This document shows, one piece after another, positions 1 through 6,859 of a stretch of DNA of 13,249 nt. The translations under genes and the position numbers were made by a program. The stretch is from Planctomycetota bacterium (GTDB lineage: Bacteria; Planctomycetota; B15-G4): NCBI GenBank assembly GCA_003644265.1, contig QNBX01000129.1, forward strand, positions 1 to 13,249, written 5' to 3'. Under the pieces are notes generated by a model, which saw only the letters and a program-made list of their open reading frames with translations, was not told the origin of the DNA and did no database searches. Numbering within the stretch: position 1 is the first letter of the stretch; each line of letters opens with the position of its first letter.

Positions 1-51
1 CCCGGGTGAGAGCGCTCAGCTGGGGGGGGGGCTTTGTATTTCCTATCCGCG
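1..51 (+). repeat. Repeat copy A, right-hand part only
   Basis: This is the right end of the 146-bp repeat found complete at 8391-8536; the left part is cut off by the window edge. Bases 1-51 match 8486-8536 at 49 of 51 positions, differing at 23 (G against C) and 38 (A against T). The segment contains ten consecutive Gs (22-31) and ends CCTATCCGCG. Similarity stops at 51, and the next bases, read on the minus strand, are the HRDIKPAN catalytic loop of a protein kinase. The window therefore starts inside a multicopy sequence, as expected where an assembly breaks at a repeat. Confidence 0.85.
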
Positions 52-371
52 TTGGCCGGCTTGATGTCGCGGTGGATGACGCCCACCTCGTGGGCCGCGC
101 CCAGCGCGCCGCACAGCTCCACGAAGAAGGTCGCGATGTCGCGGTAGTCCGAGGCGCTGAGCTCGGCGTCGCGCTGCCCGTCGAGGTGCTCGCGCAGGTC
201 GCCGCCCGGCTTGCCCAGCACGCGCTCCAGCCGGAAGTCGCCCACCACCGTGCCGGCGGGGAGGGCGGCGGGGTGCGGGTGGGGCGCGGGGCGTTGCGTG
301 TCCGCGTCGTCGGCGGGACGGGGCTGCGCGCTCGCCTCGTCGGCCGGGGCCTGCGGCTCGCCCGCGCTCAT
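1..371 (-). pseudogene. Ser/Thr protein kinase remnant, cut by repeat A
   Basis: This frame starts at ATG 371 and overlaps the stop of the upstream tautomerase gene by four bases (ATGA), so the two were probably co-translated. Residues 1-44 are Pro/Ala-rich. Residues 45-54 (DFRLERVLGK) match the first strand of a bacterial Hanks-type kinase. The frame then jumps to PGGDLREHL (55-63), normally found just after the hinge. The glycine loop, the strand-3 lysine and helix C are missing, an internal loss of roughly 70-100 residues judged from family knowledge. Residues 64-99 fit the following helices, and 100-107 are the catalytic loop HRDIKPAN. Directly after Asn107 the frame runs into repeat A and stays open to the window edge, with no DFG or C-lobe. 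It cannot encode an active kinase. The family is clear; whether the damage is biological or an assembly effect is not. Confidence 0.8.
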
Positions 372-736
372 GTGCGCAGCTCGCCGCCGAAGGCCACGCG
401 TCCGGCGGCGGGGGGCTCCACGATCACGTGGACGTTCTCGACGGGCCGATCGACCTGCCTCGCGACGGCCTCGGTCAGGCGCCTGACCAGCTCGGCCAGC
501 TCCTTGGTCTCGGGATGCCGCGCCAGCAGAAGACGCACGAACACCGGACGCACGCCGGGCCCGGGCCCGCCGCCGTTCTCGGCGTAGTCCTGGGCGGGCA
601 GCACGCGCACCCGCGCCCAGGTGCCCTGCGGACCGGAACCCAGCACCGCGCCCGCCTCATCGGCCAGCCGACGCGCGAGCCCGGCGCGCCTCGCGGCCTC
701 CGGCTCGCCGACGATCTCGACCTCGAGGATGGGCAT
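368..736 (-). CDS. Tautomerase-superfamily protein (4-OT/MIF-like)
   Basis: A 122-residue cytoplasmic protein starting Met-Pro-Ile-Leu. In the tautomerase superfamily, Met is removed and Pro-1 acts as the catalytic base in keto-enol tautomerisation or related reactions on small carbonyl acids. The alternating hydrophobic N-terminal strand (ILEVEIVG), the amphipathic helix (about 12-32) and the second half with VRPVFVRLLLARHP (62-75), a helix at 78-95 and NVHVIVEPP (101-109) fit two beta-alpha-beta units. The length matches the 110-130-residue MIF/malonate-semialdehyde-decarboxylase-sized members rather than the 62-residue 4-OT subunits. A GGAG motif lies 9 bases before the ATG, which supports the start. 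It is coupled to the kinase remnant by an ATGA overlap. Substrate and pathway cannot be inferred. Confidence 0.75.
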   Translation of the reverse strand: MPILEVEIVGEPEAARRAGLARRLADEAGAVLGSGPQGTWARVRVLPAQDYAENGGGPGPGVRPVFVRLLLARHPETKELAELVRRLTEAVARQVDRPVENVHVIVEPPAAGRVAFGGELRT

Positions 737-800
737 GGGCTGCTGCTCCGGCCAGGGAGTGGCTCAGGTCCGGGAGCATACGCGGCGTCTCCGGTTCGCT

Positions 801-826
801 CCATGCGCCGACGGGGCGGCGCATGG
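801..826. terminator. Perfect 10-bp stem hairpin between genes
   Basis: CCATGCGCCG (801-810) and CGGCGCATGG (817-826) are exact inverted repeats around a 6-base loop. The hairpin lies about 90 bases downstream of the 917-2197 stop and 65 bases upstream of the tautomerase start, both on the minus strand. There is no T tract on either side, so intrinsic termination is only a guess; a protein-binding palindrome upstream of the tautomerase is an alternative. Confidence 0.4.
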
Positions 827-916
827 ATCCCGGGTACCCATCCGGAGGCTCATCTAGAGCCAAAGATGTGCCGGCGTCACCCGGTGTGTGTCGCTGTTGG
901 GCCGCCGTGGGGGCCG

Positions 917-2197
917 CTACGGCGTGAGCCCCAGGATCGCGTTCGACAGCGCCACGCCCTTGATGGCCGCCGCGTCCTGGATCGCCCACTGCACCCAGAG
1001 CTCGGTGCCGGTCGGCACGCCCGCGGGCATGACGAAGGAGCTGCTGATCGTGCCCGAGACGCTCGTGTTCAAGATCACCGGGTCGAAGAACGGGAACGGC
1101 TTGAGCGTGCCGCCCTTGAACGGGATGGGGGTGCTGGACAGGCCGAGGAACAGGCCCGCGATGGCGGAGGGCGCGGCGTTGCTCAGGTCGGCGGCGTTGT
1201 TGCTGCCGTCGATGAGCGGGCCGCTGCCCACCAGCAACGGGTCGCCGGTGACGCCCGCCAGGGCGGCGCCCTGATCGGTCCATGCGCTGTCCGTCTGCCG
1301 CGCGAAGGTGAACGAGTCCCCGAAGATGTAGAAGGCGTCGAGGGCGACCCCCTCGACCTCGCGGAACTCGATCGTGCTGAAGCCGTCCGGCACGACGACT
1401 CCGATGTAGACCCAGGTGTAGATGTGCCCGGGGTGGGGCTCGATCGGGTTCGCCTCGTCGCCGTCCAGGATGACCGACACCTTGCCGCCGTTGCCGAGGG
1501 ATCTGACCCAGCCACCGAAGGCGGTGAGCGGGGTGTCGGAGCTGATGCGCCAGCGATCGGTGCACACGCCTGGGGTGTTGCACTGGGGGCCGGCGCCGTA
1601 GTCGCCGTGGGGCAGGGCGAAGAAGCCGTAGCCGCCGTTGTGGACGGGGCCGCTCCCGGTCGTGACCCCGCTCGACCCGATGGGGCTCTCCCAGGTCAGC
1701 CCTTGGGAGGTGACGGACGGTGCCGTCGAAGGTGTGCGCACCGCGCCCCAGACTCCGTCGTCCTCGAAGCCCTCGAAATGCGGCGTGTAGCCCAGGTCGG
1801 CCAGGGCGGCGACGAACAACGTCTCGTTGGTGTACGTGGTGAGGCTGGTGCCGCCCGTGACCGTGAACGTGATCGTGGCCACGTTGCTGTTGGACGTGCC
1901 GTCGTTCGCCACGTAGGAGAACGTCTCCACGCCCACGAAGCCGTTGGTCTCGTACTCGAGCGACCCGTCGCTGTACAGGAACAGGTTGCCCACCGTGCCC
2001 GCGTCGTCGACCAGGACCGCGGTCAGGGTGTCGCCGTCCGCGTCCTCGTCGTTCTCGAGCACGCCGGGGTCATCCACGCTCAGGTTGTCGCCCTGGGTCG
2101 TGGTGTAGGCGTCGTCTTGGGCGACCGGCGCGGTCTGAGCGGAGGCAGCGACGGACAGGACGAGCAGGGCGGCGGCGGTGGGGGTCGACCAGGGCAT
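917..2197 (-). CDS. Secreted protein with cadherin/VCBS-like N-domain
   Basis: A 426-residue exported protein. Residues 1-21 form a signal peptide (polar start, hydrophobic core AAALLVLSVAASA, cleavage probably after AQ). Residues 23-113 match the VCBS/cadherin-like tandem module seen in large adhesins: APVAQDDAYTTTQGDNL, GVLENDEDADGD (likely Ca-binding acidic turn), then YVANDG and ITFTV. Residues 138-300 look like a beta-sandwich carbohydrate-binding or choice-of-anchor type region (FEGFEDDGVWG, FGGWVRSLGNGGKVSVILDGDE). The last 80 residues (GLFLGLSSTPIPFKGGTLK through WVQWAIQD to SNAILGLTP) resemble a C-terminal region I associate with planctomycete exported proteins; this is recall, not a search. 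Start ATG 2197 has only a weak GAG upstream but gives the best signal peptide. It probably acts at the cell surface or outside; the ligand is unknown. Confidence 0.8.
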   Translation of the reverse strand: MPWSTPTAAALLVLSVAASAQTAPVAQDDAYTTTQGDNLSVDDPGVLENDEDADGDTLTAVLVDDAGTVGNLFLYSDGSLEYETNGFVGVETFSYVANDGTSNSNVATITFTVTGGTSLTTYTNETLFVAALADLGYTPHFEGFEDDGVWGAVRTPSTAPSVTSQGLTWESPIGSSGVTTGSGPVHNGGYGFFALPHGDYGAGPQCNTPGVCTDRWRISSDTPLTAFGGWVRSLGNGGKVSVILDGDEANPIEPHPGHIYTWVYIGVVVPDGFSTIEFREVEGVALDAFYIFGDSFTFARQTDSAWTDQGAALAGVTGDPLLVGSGPLIDGSNNAADLSNAAPSAIAGLFLGLSSTPIPFKGGTLKPFPFFDPVILNTSVSGTISSSFVMPAGVPTGTELWVQWAIQDAAAIKGVALSNAILGLTP

Positions 2198-2253
2198 GGC
2201 ATGACTCGGCGGGAGGCAGGAGCGGGATCCGATGGCTCCAGCCTACGCGGCGG

Positions 2254-2274
2254 TCGTCATGCCCAGGATGACGA
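2254..2274. promoter_or_regulatory. 7-bp inverted repeat upstream of 917-2197 gene
   Basis: TCGTCAT (2254-2260) and ATGACGA (2268-2274) are exact inverted repeats separated by 7 bases, about 57 bases upstream of the ATG at 2197 (minus strand). The position suits an operator or a leader hairpin, but nothing else supports a regulatory role. No convincing -35/-10 pair is visible. Confidence 0.25.
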
Positions 2275-2305
2275 TACGGTCACGTTGGGCCGCGACAGCG
2301 GCGTA

Positions 2306-2335
2306 GCCTCAGTGTCCGGCAAACCGGGGTGAGGC
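2306..2335 (-). terminator. Candidate terminator hairpin after 2498-3388 gene
   Basis: Outer stem GCCTCA (2306-2311) with TGAGGC (2330-2335) and inner stem CCGG-CAAA-CCGG (2316-2327), separated by a small asymmetric internal loop. It lies about 160 bases beyond the stop of the minus-strand 296-residue protein gene and before the next minus-strand gene. There is no T run, so confidence is low. The rest of the roughly 300-base gap 2198-2497 shows no gene. Confidence 0.3.
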
Positions 2336-2497
2336 CAGCCGCGCGCGGGGGGGCAGTGGGGCGCATGGGTGCCGGCTGCGCCTGGTCCTCCGAGGCGAGG
2401 GTGCCTGAAGAGCAGGCCGTACTGCCGGGCAGGTCGGCGCGAGTGTACCCGGCGTGGTCGTCGGCTGGATCGCGAGGCGACTGCTGGTCTCCCGCCG

Positions 2498-3388
2498 TCA
2501 GGTCCCCGGCACGCCGAAGCTGGTCTCGGTGGTCTGCACCGTGCCGTCGACGGTGAACTCGCGCACCTCGATGGTGTAGTTGCCCTCGGGCAGGGGCTCA
2601 TCGAGGCCATCGCCATCTGAGAAACAGGCCTTGAAGCGGCAGTCGACCACCTCCGCCAACTGGGTGAAGGTCTGACCGCCGACGGTGATGGTGATATCCA
2701 CGCTCACGCCCGCCTTGCCGCTGTACTGACCGCCGACGCAGAGGTTGCCGACGCTGCTGCTTGCCATGGAGTCGACCTTCAGATCCTTCTTCTTGGGCGG
2801 CCCGGGCTCGTTCGGGTTGGGTGACATGGTGGTGGGCTCGGGCACCTCAACGTGGGCCATGAACTCCACGCCGGATGACTTCATGGTCTTCTTCGCGAAG
2901 GACTTCAGCTTCTTCTGGGCCTTCTTGACCGCCTTGGAGAACTGCTTGTTGATCTTGTCCTGCGCCTTGTCGAGCGCGTTGCAGTCCCCCTCCAGAAAAC
3001 CCTTGGGGAAGGTGCCGTCGTTCTGCAGGTAGCCGAGGATGTTCTCGGCCTCCGACTCGATCACGTCGAGCACGGACTGGTTGGTCGTATCGGCCATGCT
3101 TCGGAGCGCAACATCGAGCTCGATCAGCACCGCGGGCGCGATCTCCTCGAGGGGCCACTCGCCGTCCTTCAGCAGACCTTCGAGCTCCTTCAGGTTGGTG
3201 CAGAACTCATGCAGGATGCTCTTCAGTTCCGAGTTGTGGAACTTGATGCAGCCCGCCGCGAACTTCTTCAGGGCGTTGGCCGCTTGCTTGTCGCTGGGCG
3301 GCGGGGGCGAGGTGCCAGCGTGTACGAGGGGAGCGCAGAGACCGAGGAGCAGAAGTCCGCTCAACAACAGGACGCGATGAGTACGCAA
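2498..3388 (-). CDS. Secreted Lys-rich helical protein with beta-rich tail, unknown function
   Basis: I do not recognise the family. The 296-residue protein starts at TTG 3388, preceded by GGAGG with 7-base spacing. The frame stays open a further 256 codons upstream, but that part overlaps pseudogene and repeat sequence and is not coding. Residues 1-24 form a clear signal peptide (core VLLLSGLLLLGLCAPLV, cleavage after VHA). Residues 34-170 are predicted helical and acidic/basic, with a very Lys-rich stretch at 138-170 (for example KAVKKAQKKLKSFAKK). Residues 181-203 are a Pro-rich linker ending PPKKK. Residues 214-293 alternate like an Ig-type beta sandwich (VDITITVGG, YTIEVREFTV). Six Cys lie outside the signal peptide (47, 63, 136, 217, 250, 255), compatible with disulfides after export. 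It probably acts in the periplasm or outside the cell. Composition matches the neighbouring exported-protein gene. Confidence 0.75.
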   Translation of the reverse strand: MRTHRVLLLSGLLLLGLCAPLVHAGTSPPPPSDKQAANALKKFAAGCIKFHNSELKSILHEFCTNLKELEGLLKDGEWPLEEIAPAVLIELDVALRSMADTTNQSVLDVIESEAENILGYLQNDGTFPKGFLEGDCNALDKAQDKINKQFSKAVKKAQKKLKSFAKKTMKSSGVEFMAHVEVPEPTTMSPNPNEPGPPKKKDLKVDSMASSSVGNLCVGGQYSGKAGVSVDITITVGGQTFTQLAEVVDCRFKACFSDGDGLDEPLPEGNYTIEVREFTVDGTVQTTETSFGVPGT

Positions 3389-3395
3389 GTGATGT

Positions 3396-3400
3396 CCTCC
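3396..3400 (-). promoter_or_regulatory. Ribosome binding site deciding a TTG start
   Basis: On the minus strand GGAGG is followed by seven bases and then TTG (3388-3386), which opens directly into a textbook signal peptide. No ATG or GTG in this frame is positioned as well, so this site fixes the start of the 296-residue secreted protein. Confidence 0.7.
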
Positions 3401-3460
3401 AGGATGTTGGTAGCCGCCAGCCCTCCCGCGGGCCGGCGTTGCCCGCATGATAGCGCTCGG

Positions 3461-3475
3461 GCCGGTGGGACCGGC
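3461..3475. terminator. Short hairpin after the nitroreductase remnant
   Basis: GCCGGT (3461-3466) and ACCGGC (3470-3475) form an exact 6-bp stem around a GGG loop. It lies about 33 bases past the stop of the minus-strand nitroreductase remnant and 73 bases upstream of the next start. It could have been that gene's terminator, but there is no T tract. Confidence 0.3.
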
Positions 3476-3507
3476 TGAGGACCCGCTGATCGCGTTCGGC
3501 AGGAGGG

Positions 3508-3990
3508 TCAGTGGATCGCCGGGACCGAACAGCGGCGGTCGGCCTGAATGGGAGGGCTGGCTGGCCCCGCGCCCTGACCCTCCACCGCCCCCGTGATCGT
3601 GTGCTGGCCGAAGCGGTCCACAGACGCCAGCTCCTCGACGTCGAGCAGGCCCAGGCGTTGCCGCGCGGGCTGCGTTCCCTTGCCGACGACCACCAGCAGG
3701 AGCGGCGCGTGGTCCTCCGGGAGCCCCAGGAGCTCCGACGTCTGTTGCGGATCGAAGCCGATCAGCGGGCCGGACTCGTAACCCATTCCGGTCGCCGGTC
3801 AGCACGAAGACGACCGAGGCGTCCCGCACCTGCGCCAGTCCGAAGGCGGGGGCCGACAGCTGTGCCTTGACCTCGGAATCGACGACGCAGATGAAGTGCC
3901 GGTTGGACGTGCTGCGCTGCGGGCTCTGTGGCGGCCAGCGTGAGCTGATCGCGCAGATCACCCAGCCCGGGGTGCTGACCGCAATCCTGG
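3508..3990 (-). pseudogene. Nitroreductase-family pseudogene with two lesions
   Basis: Three pieces of one nitroreductase can be read in order on the minus strand. First is DLRDQLTLAATEPAAQHVQP (about 3959-3900), matching the N-terminal helix and the FMN-contacting QPW region. Next, in another frame, comes HFICVVDSEVKAQL followed by FGLAQVRDASVVFVLTGD (to about 3800), the following helix and strand. Last, from 3786, is MGYESGPLIGFDPQQ through LPEDHAPLLLVVVGKGTQPA to a stop at 3508, the C-terminal segment. The first frame change (near 3900-3903) looks like a 2-base loss in the codons for QPWH. The second (near 3786-3795) removes about 40-60 residues normally linking the GD strand to the GYESGP loop. 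Intact members are about 200-residue FMN oxidoreductases. The far N-terminus, including the usual RRS(I/V)R motif, is not found. Confidence 0.7.
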
Positions 3991-4163
3991 CCGCGCTCGG
4001 CTTGCCGACCGAGGCGCCGAGGGTGCATCCGGCGCGGGGGCCGCCGGAGCTGTTCGACGCAGGACTCTGAGGTCGGTTTCGGGGTGACCGCCGCGCCAGT
4101 ATTGGGGTGGGGGCAGGGGAGGCTCCCTCCGCATGCTGCGTCGGGGGCCTCTCCAACGCCTGG

Positions 4164-4276
4164 TGGGGCGTTCGCGGCGCCGCGCCCCTCGCCCAAGCCG
4201 CCCGGCGAGGGCCTCCTCGAGCCTGCTGGGGCCACGGGCTGTAGGATGGCAGTCGTTCCCCGGGTGAGAGCGCTCA
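4164..4276 (+). repeat. Repeat copy B, 113-bp core
   Basis: Bases 4164-4276 read identical to 8391-8503 over all 113 positions. The left boundary sits in a palindrome, AACGCC-TGGTGG-GGCGTT (4155-4172). Inside are an 8-bp hairpin (4186-4211), TAGGAT (4242-4247) and CCCGGGTGAGAGCGCTCA at the right end. Unlike copies A and C, copy B lacks the G-run/CTTTGT extension and leads straight into ATGCCCGCC. It lies between the nitroreductase remnant and the 3' end of the glycosyltransferase operon. Bases 4000-4163 to its left show no recognisable gene. Confidence 0.9.
4186..4211. terminator. Hairpin inside repeat B
   Basis: CCCTCGCC (4186-4193) and GGCGAGGG (4204-4211) form an exact 8-bp stem with a 10-base loop. 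It lies about 105 bases past the stop of the minus-strand operon at 4317, so it could end that transcript even though no T tract follows. The same hairpin occurs in copy C at 8413-8438. Confidence 0.35.
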
Positions 4277-4314
4277 TGCCCGCCGTCGATCCGCAACTCT
4301 TCGTCGAGGCGCGG
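4263..4314 (+). promoter_or_regulatory. SD-like motif plus orphan ATG at the edge of repeat B
   Basis: GGTGAG (4263-4268) is followed after 7 bases by ATG 4276, which opens MPAVDPQLFVEAR before running antisense into the glycosyltransferase gene that ends at 4317. This could be a translation start carried by or captured next to the repeat, with about 13 codons of a lost gene. The stub is too short to assign to a family, and the reading may be chance. Confidence 0.2.
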
Positions 4315-4316
4315 GG

Positions 4317-6113
4317 TCAGTCCGAGGGCGCGGCCTTGGTGAGCCGCTGCACCGGGCTGGCCCAGCGATCATCGGGGGTGTCGCCGTCGCTCTGGTCCGG
4401 GAGACGCTGGATGCGCCAGAGCATCTCGGTCTCCGCCGGCAGCATCGCCCAGCCCTCGGCCGGCATCATCCACCGATGTCCTCGCAGCGCGCGCCCGTAG
4501 CGCTCGTAGGAGGCCATGAGCACCCGGCCCGTGGCGTCCCAGACGCGCAGCGTGTAGCGCTTGTCGCCTTCAATCGTCTCGGGGTCCTCCCAGACCATGA
4601 TCGGCGCCGCACGGGTCGCGAGGTCGTCGTCGGGCTTGACGATACGCAGCGCCGGCTCCCCAGGCTCGTGGTGCGCAGCGGCCACCAGCGAGAGGTGCCA
4701 AGGGGGGGCCGCCGCGAGCGCCGGGTCGAACTTGGGCCGCACCTGGTTAACCAGCACGATCACGCCCAGCAGCGGTGGGCCCATCAGGCCCAGCCATCCC
4801 GCCACGCGGCGAGGGCCGGCGGGCAGGCGCGAGCCCAGGCTCACCAACCCGGCGGCCACCGGAATGGCGAAGGCCGCCAGCGCGGGAAACAGGTAGCGGG
4901 CCTGCCCCTGCATGAAGACCAGGTTGAAGCGCAGGGTCGCGGCGAACACCGCCGCGCCCGCCAGGGCCAGGATCACCAGCACGCCTCGCCGCGCCGGCGG
5001 CGTGTCGGGCCGGCGCGGGAGGCAGCAACCCACCAGGGCCGCGACGCCCAGCACGAGCCCCAGGTTCACCACCCACGGGCGCGGGCCCAGGCTCCACCAG
5101 CCGAAGTACCCCAGGAACGACTTCAGGATCGAAGGCAGGAATCCGGTCAGCAGCCACTCCTGCACGCGGCCTTCGGGGATCATGTTCACCGCGAAGGCGT
5201 TGGCGTGCGCGCCTGTAGCCAGTGGCCCGTCGTACAGCTCTGCGTTGCGCAGAAAGAACCACCCAGAGAGGGCGGACAGGGTTCCCAGAGTCGTGAGGCC
5301 CGAGGCGATCACTCGCCCGCGGGGCATGCGGCCGGTCACCAGGGCCCAGCCGTACACCAGTCCCAGCAGCGGCACCAGGAACAACGCCGTGAGCTTGGTC
5401 ACCAGCGCGAGCCCGGTGAGAACGCCGAGCACGAGGCCGGTGCCCACGCCGAACCGCTCGTGGACCACGGCCCGGGCCAGCACCAGGAGAGTGGCATGAC
5501 TCAACATCACCGCGAGGTTGCCGTTGTCGATGACGCCCGACATGAATGACCACATGGGCAGGCAGGCCACGGTGAGCGCTGCGCCGTCCGCAACCGCAGG
5601 CCGGCCGGGGAACGCGAGCGCCGCCAGGCGGAAGACCAGCCACACGGTGACCAGTCCCATGAGGACCGACCAGCCCCGCAGCAACCAGAACACGATCACC
5701 TCATCGGATACCGGCCAGATCTCGTCCTCGCCGTGGCGGAAACGCAGGTGCCGGGACGCGGAGCCCTTGGTGCGGCGCTTCCGCCCCTCGACCTTCTCCC
5801 TGATGTCGCCGAAGCGCGGGTTGGGCCGGGCCGACGACAGCGTGTCTCCGTGCCCAGCCAGCTTCAGCGTGGCGGCGAGCAGGCTGAAGTACAGCGGCGG
5901 GTGGTGCCCCAAGACCTGCTCGTCCCGGTTCTCCGGCTCGCCGGGCGCGACCAGCCCCATGATCCGGGGCAGGGTGCCGGCCGTGGCCAGGTGGCTGACG
6001 TAGTCGAAGTGAGCGTCCTCATCAGGACTTTCGAACACGGGCACGCAGACGAGGTAGCCCAGGGCCAGCAGCAGGTGGGCCACCAGCGCCAGGCGCAGCA
6101 CGGGGCGGGTCAC
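4317..6113 (-). CDS. Polytopic membrane glycosyltransferase (DUF2142/GT39-like)
   Basis: A 598-residue inner-membrane protein starting at GTG 6113, which overlaps the methyltransferase stop as GTGA. The first membrane helix (about 5-26) is followed by FESPDEDAHFDYV (27-39), the acidic loop typical of DUF2142/PMT-like GT-C glycosyltransferases, where an Asp acts in catalysis with a polyprenyl-phosphate sugar donor. VLGHHPPLYF (67-76) is also typical. A long loop (about 85-135) contains a basic stretch (REKVEGRKRRTKG). Many further helices run to about 455, including MQGQARYLFPALAAFAI (401-417), a usual late motif. The last 140 residues form a soluble domain with beta strands (KRYTLRVWDATGRVLMASY). 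It probably transfers a sugar to a lipid-linked or protein acceptor at the outer face of the membrane. It is third in an operon with a glycosyltransferase and a methyltransferase. Intact by eye; the substrate is unknown. Confidence 0.8.
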   Translation of the reverse strand: MTRPVLRLALVAHLLLALGYLVCVPVFESPDEDAHFDYVSHLATAGTLPRIMGLVAPGEPENRDEQVLGHHPPLYFSLLAATLKLAGHGDTLSSARPNPRFGDIREKVEGRKRRTKGSASRHLRFRHGEDEIWPVSDEVIVFWLLRGWSVLMGLVTVWLVFRLAALAFPGRPAVADGAALTVACLPMWSFMSGVIDNGNLAVMLSHATLLVLARAVVHERFGVGTGLVLGVLTGLALVTKLTALFLVPLLGLVYGWALVTGRMPRGRVIASGLTTLGTLSALSGWFFLRNAELYDGPLATGAHANAFAVNMIPEGRVQEWLLTGFLPSILKSFLGYFGWWSLGPRPWVVNLGLVLGVAALVGCCLPRRPDTPPARRGVLVILALAGAAVFAATLRFNLVFMQGQARYLFPALAAFAIPVAAGLVSLGSRLPAGPRRVAGWLGLMGPPLLGVIVLVNQVRPKFDPALAAAPPWHLSLVAAAHHEPGEPALRIVKPDDDLATRAAPIMVWEDPETIEGDKRYTLRVWDATGRVLMASYERYGRALRGHRWMMPAEGWAMLPAETEMLWRIQRLPDQSDGDTPDDRWASPVQRLTKAAPSD

Positions 6114-6859
6114 GCGGGACGCGCTCGTCGGGCCACGCAGAGCAGCGAGACACCGAGCGGGAGATCGTGCCGGGCGAGCCATGGGGCCTCGGCGGCGAAC
6201 GCGCCGTACAGCAGGCCGTCCAGCCCGAGGGGGGCGCGCACCGACAAGTCCGAGCTCTGGCTGCGGCCGGTCCAGCGCAGCAGGGGGCGCATGGCCAGGC
6301 GCACGGCGAGGATGGGCAGGAACAGCACGCTGTTGAAGTACGAGAGCCGCTGGACCTCGAGGCCTGCGGCGGCGAGGCGACGCTGGAGCGTCGCGCGCGT
6401 GTAGCGCCGGCGATGCTCCGAGAGCACGTCTTGGCGACCCCACAGGATGGGCAGGGCCGGCACGCTCAACAGCAGGTGACCGTCGTCGCGCAGGGCCGCA
6501 CACCACGAGCGCAGGGCGCCGTCGTCGTCGTCCAGATGCTCAAGCACATCGAGCGCGCAGAGCAGGTCGACGGAATCCGGGGCCAGAGGTGGCGTGGCCC
6601 CGTCACCCAGCACAGCCAGATCGGCGCCGCGCGACAGGCAGGACTCCAGCGACGGGAGCGAGGCATCCACCACGATGAGCCTCCCCCGCGGCCCCAGGAG
6701 CGGGACGTTCACTCCCCAGCCCGGCCCGAGCTCGACGATGGTGGCGCGCTCGGGCAGGGGCACGTGGGCCTCCAGCACCGCGTCAAAGATGCGGCGGCGG
6801 GCTCGAAACCACCAGTGGGAGTCGACGCTGCGCTCGTACTCCTTGTGGACCGCTTCCAT
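6110..6859 (-). CDS. SAM-dependent class I methyltransferase
   Basis: A 249-residue protein starting at ATG 6859, overlapping the upstream glycosyltransferase stop by 4 bases (ATGA). It begins with YERSVDSHWWFRARRRIF (8-25), an N-terminal signature common in methyltransferases of polysaccharide clusters. Motif I is VELGPGWGVN (42-51), the acidic end of strand 2 is VVDAS (63-67), motif post-I/II is LCALDVLEHL (100-109), and LLLSVPA (129-135) follows. An insertion with HRRRYTRATLQRRLAAAGL (149-167) is the usual helical cap. The last third carries hydrophobic segments (FLPILAVRLAM, about 180-190) that may touch the membrane. It likely methylates a glycan or lipid-linked intermediate handled by the two co-translated glycosyltransferases. 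The exact acceptor cannot be inferred. Confidence 0.85.
   Translation of the reverse strand: MEAVHKEYERSVDSHWWFRARRRIFDAVLEAHVPLPERATIVELGPGWGVNVPLLGPRGRLIVVDASLPSLESCLSRGADLAVLGDGATPPLAPDSVDLLCALDVLEHLDDDDGALRSWCAALRDDGHLLLSVPALPILWGRQDVLSEHRRRYTRATLQRRLAAAGLEVQRLSYFNSVLFLPILAVRLAMRPLLRWTGRSQSSDLSVRAPLGLDGLLYGAFAAEAPWLARHDLPLGVSLLCVARRARPA

Noticed and set aside
825..860. Cloning-vector polylinker (BamHI, SmaI, KpnI and XbaI sites close together)
   Set aside because: The order and spacing differ from pUC polylinkers and the flanking sequence on both sides is ordinary genomic DNA; chance in GC-rich sequence.
428..2332. Open frame of 634 codons on the plus strand
   Set aside because: It is antisense to the tautomerase and the 426-residue secreted protein, with His/Arg/Gly-rich low-complexity content and no signal or domain.
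3447..3452. TATCAT as a -10 box for the 296-residue protein gene
   Set aside because: Position is plausible (59 bases upstream) but there is no -35-like hexamer at 16-18 bases, and single hexamers are expected by chance.
3389..4156. N-terminal extension of the 296-residue secreted protein to give 552 residues
   Set aside because: The extension runs through the nitroreductase remnant and intergenic DNA, and it would bury the signal peptide 256 residues inside.
4747..5643. Open frame of 298 codons on the minus strand within the operon
   Set aside because: It is an out-of-frame shadow of the membrane glycosyltransferase, which has clear motifs in its own frame.
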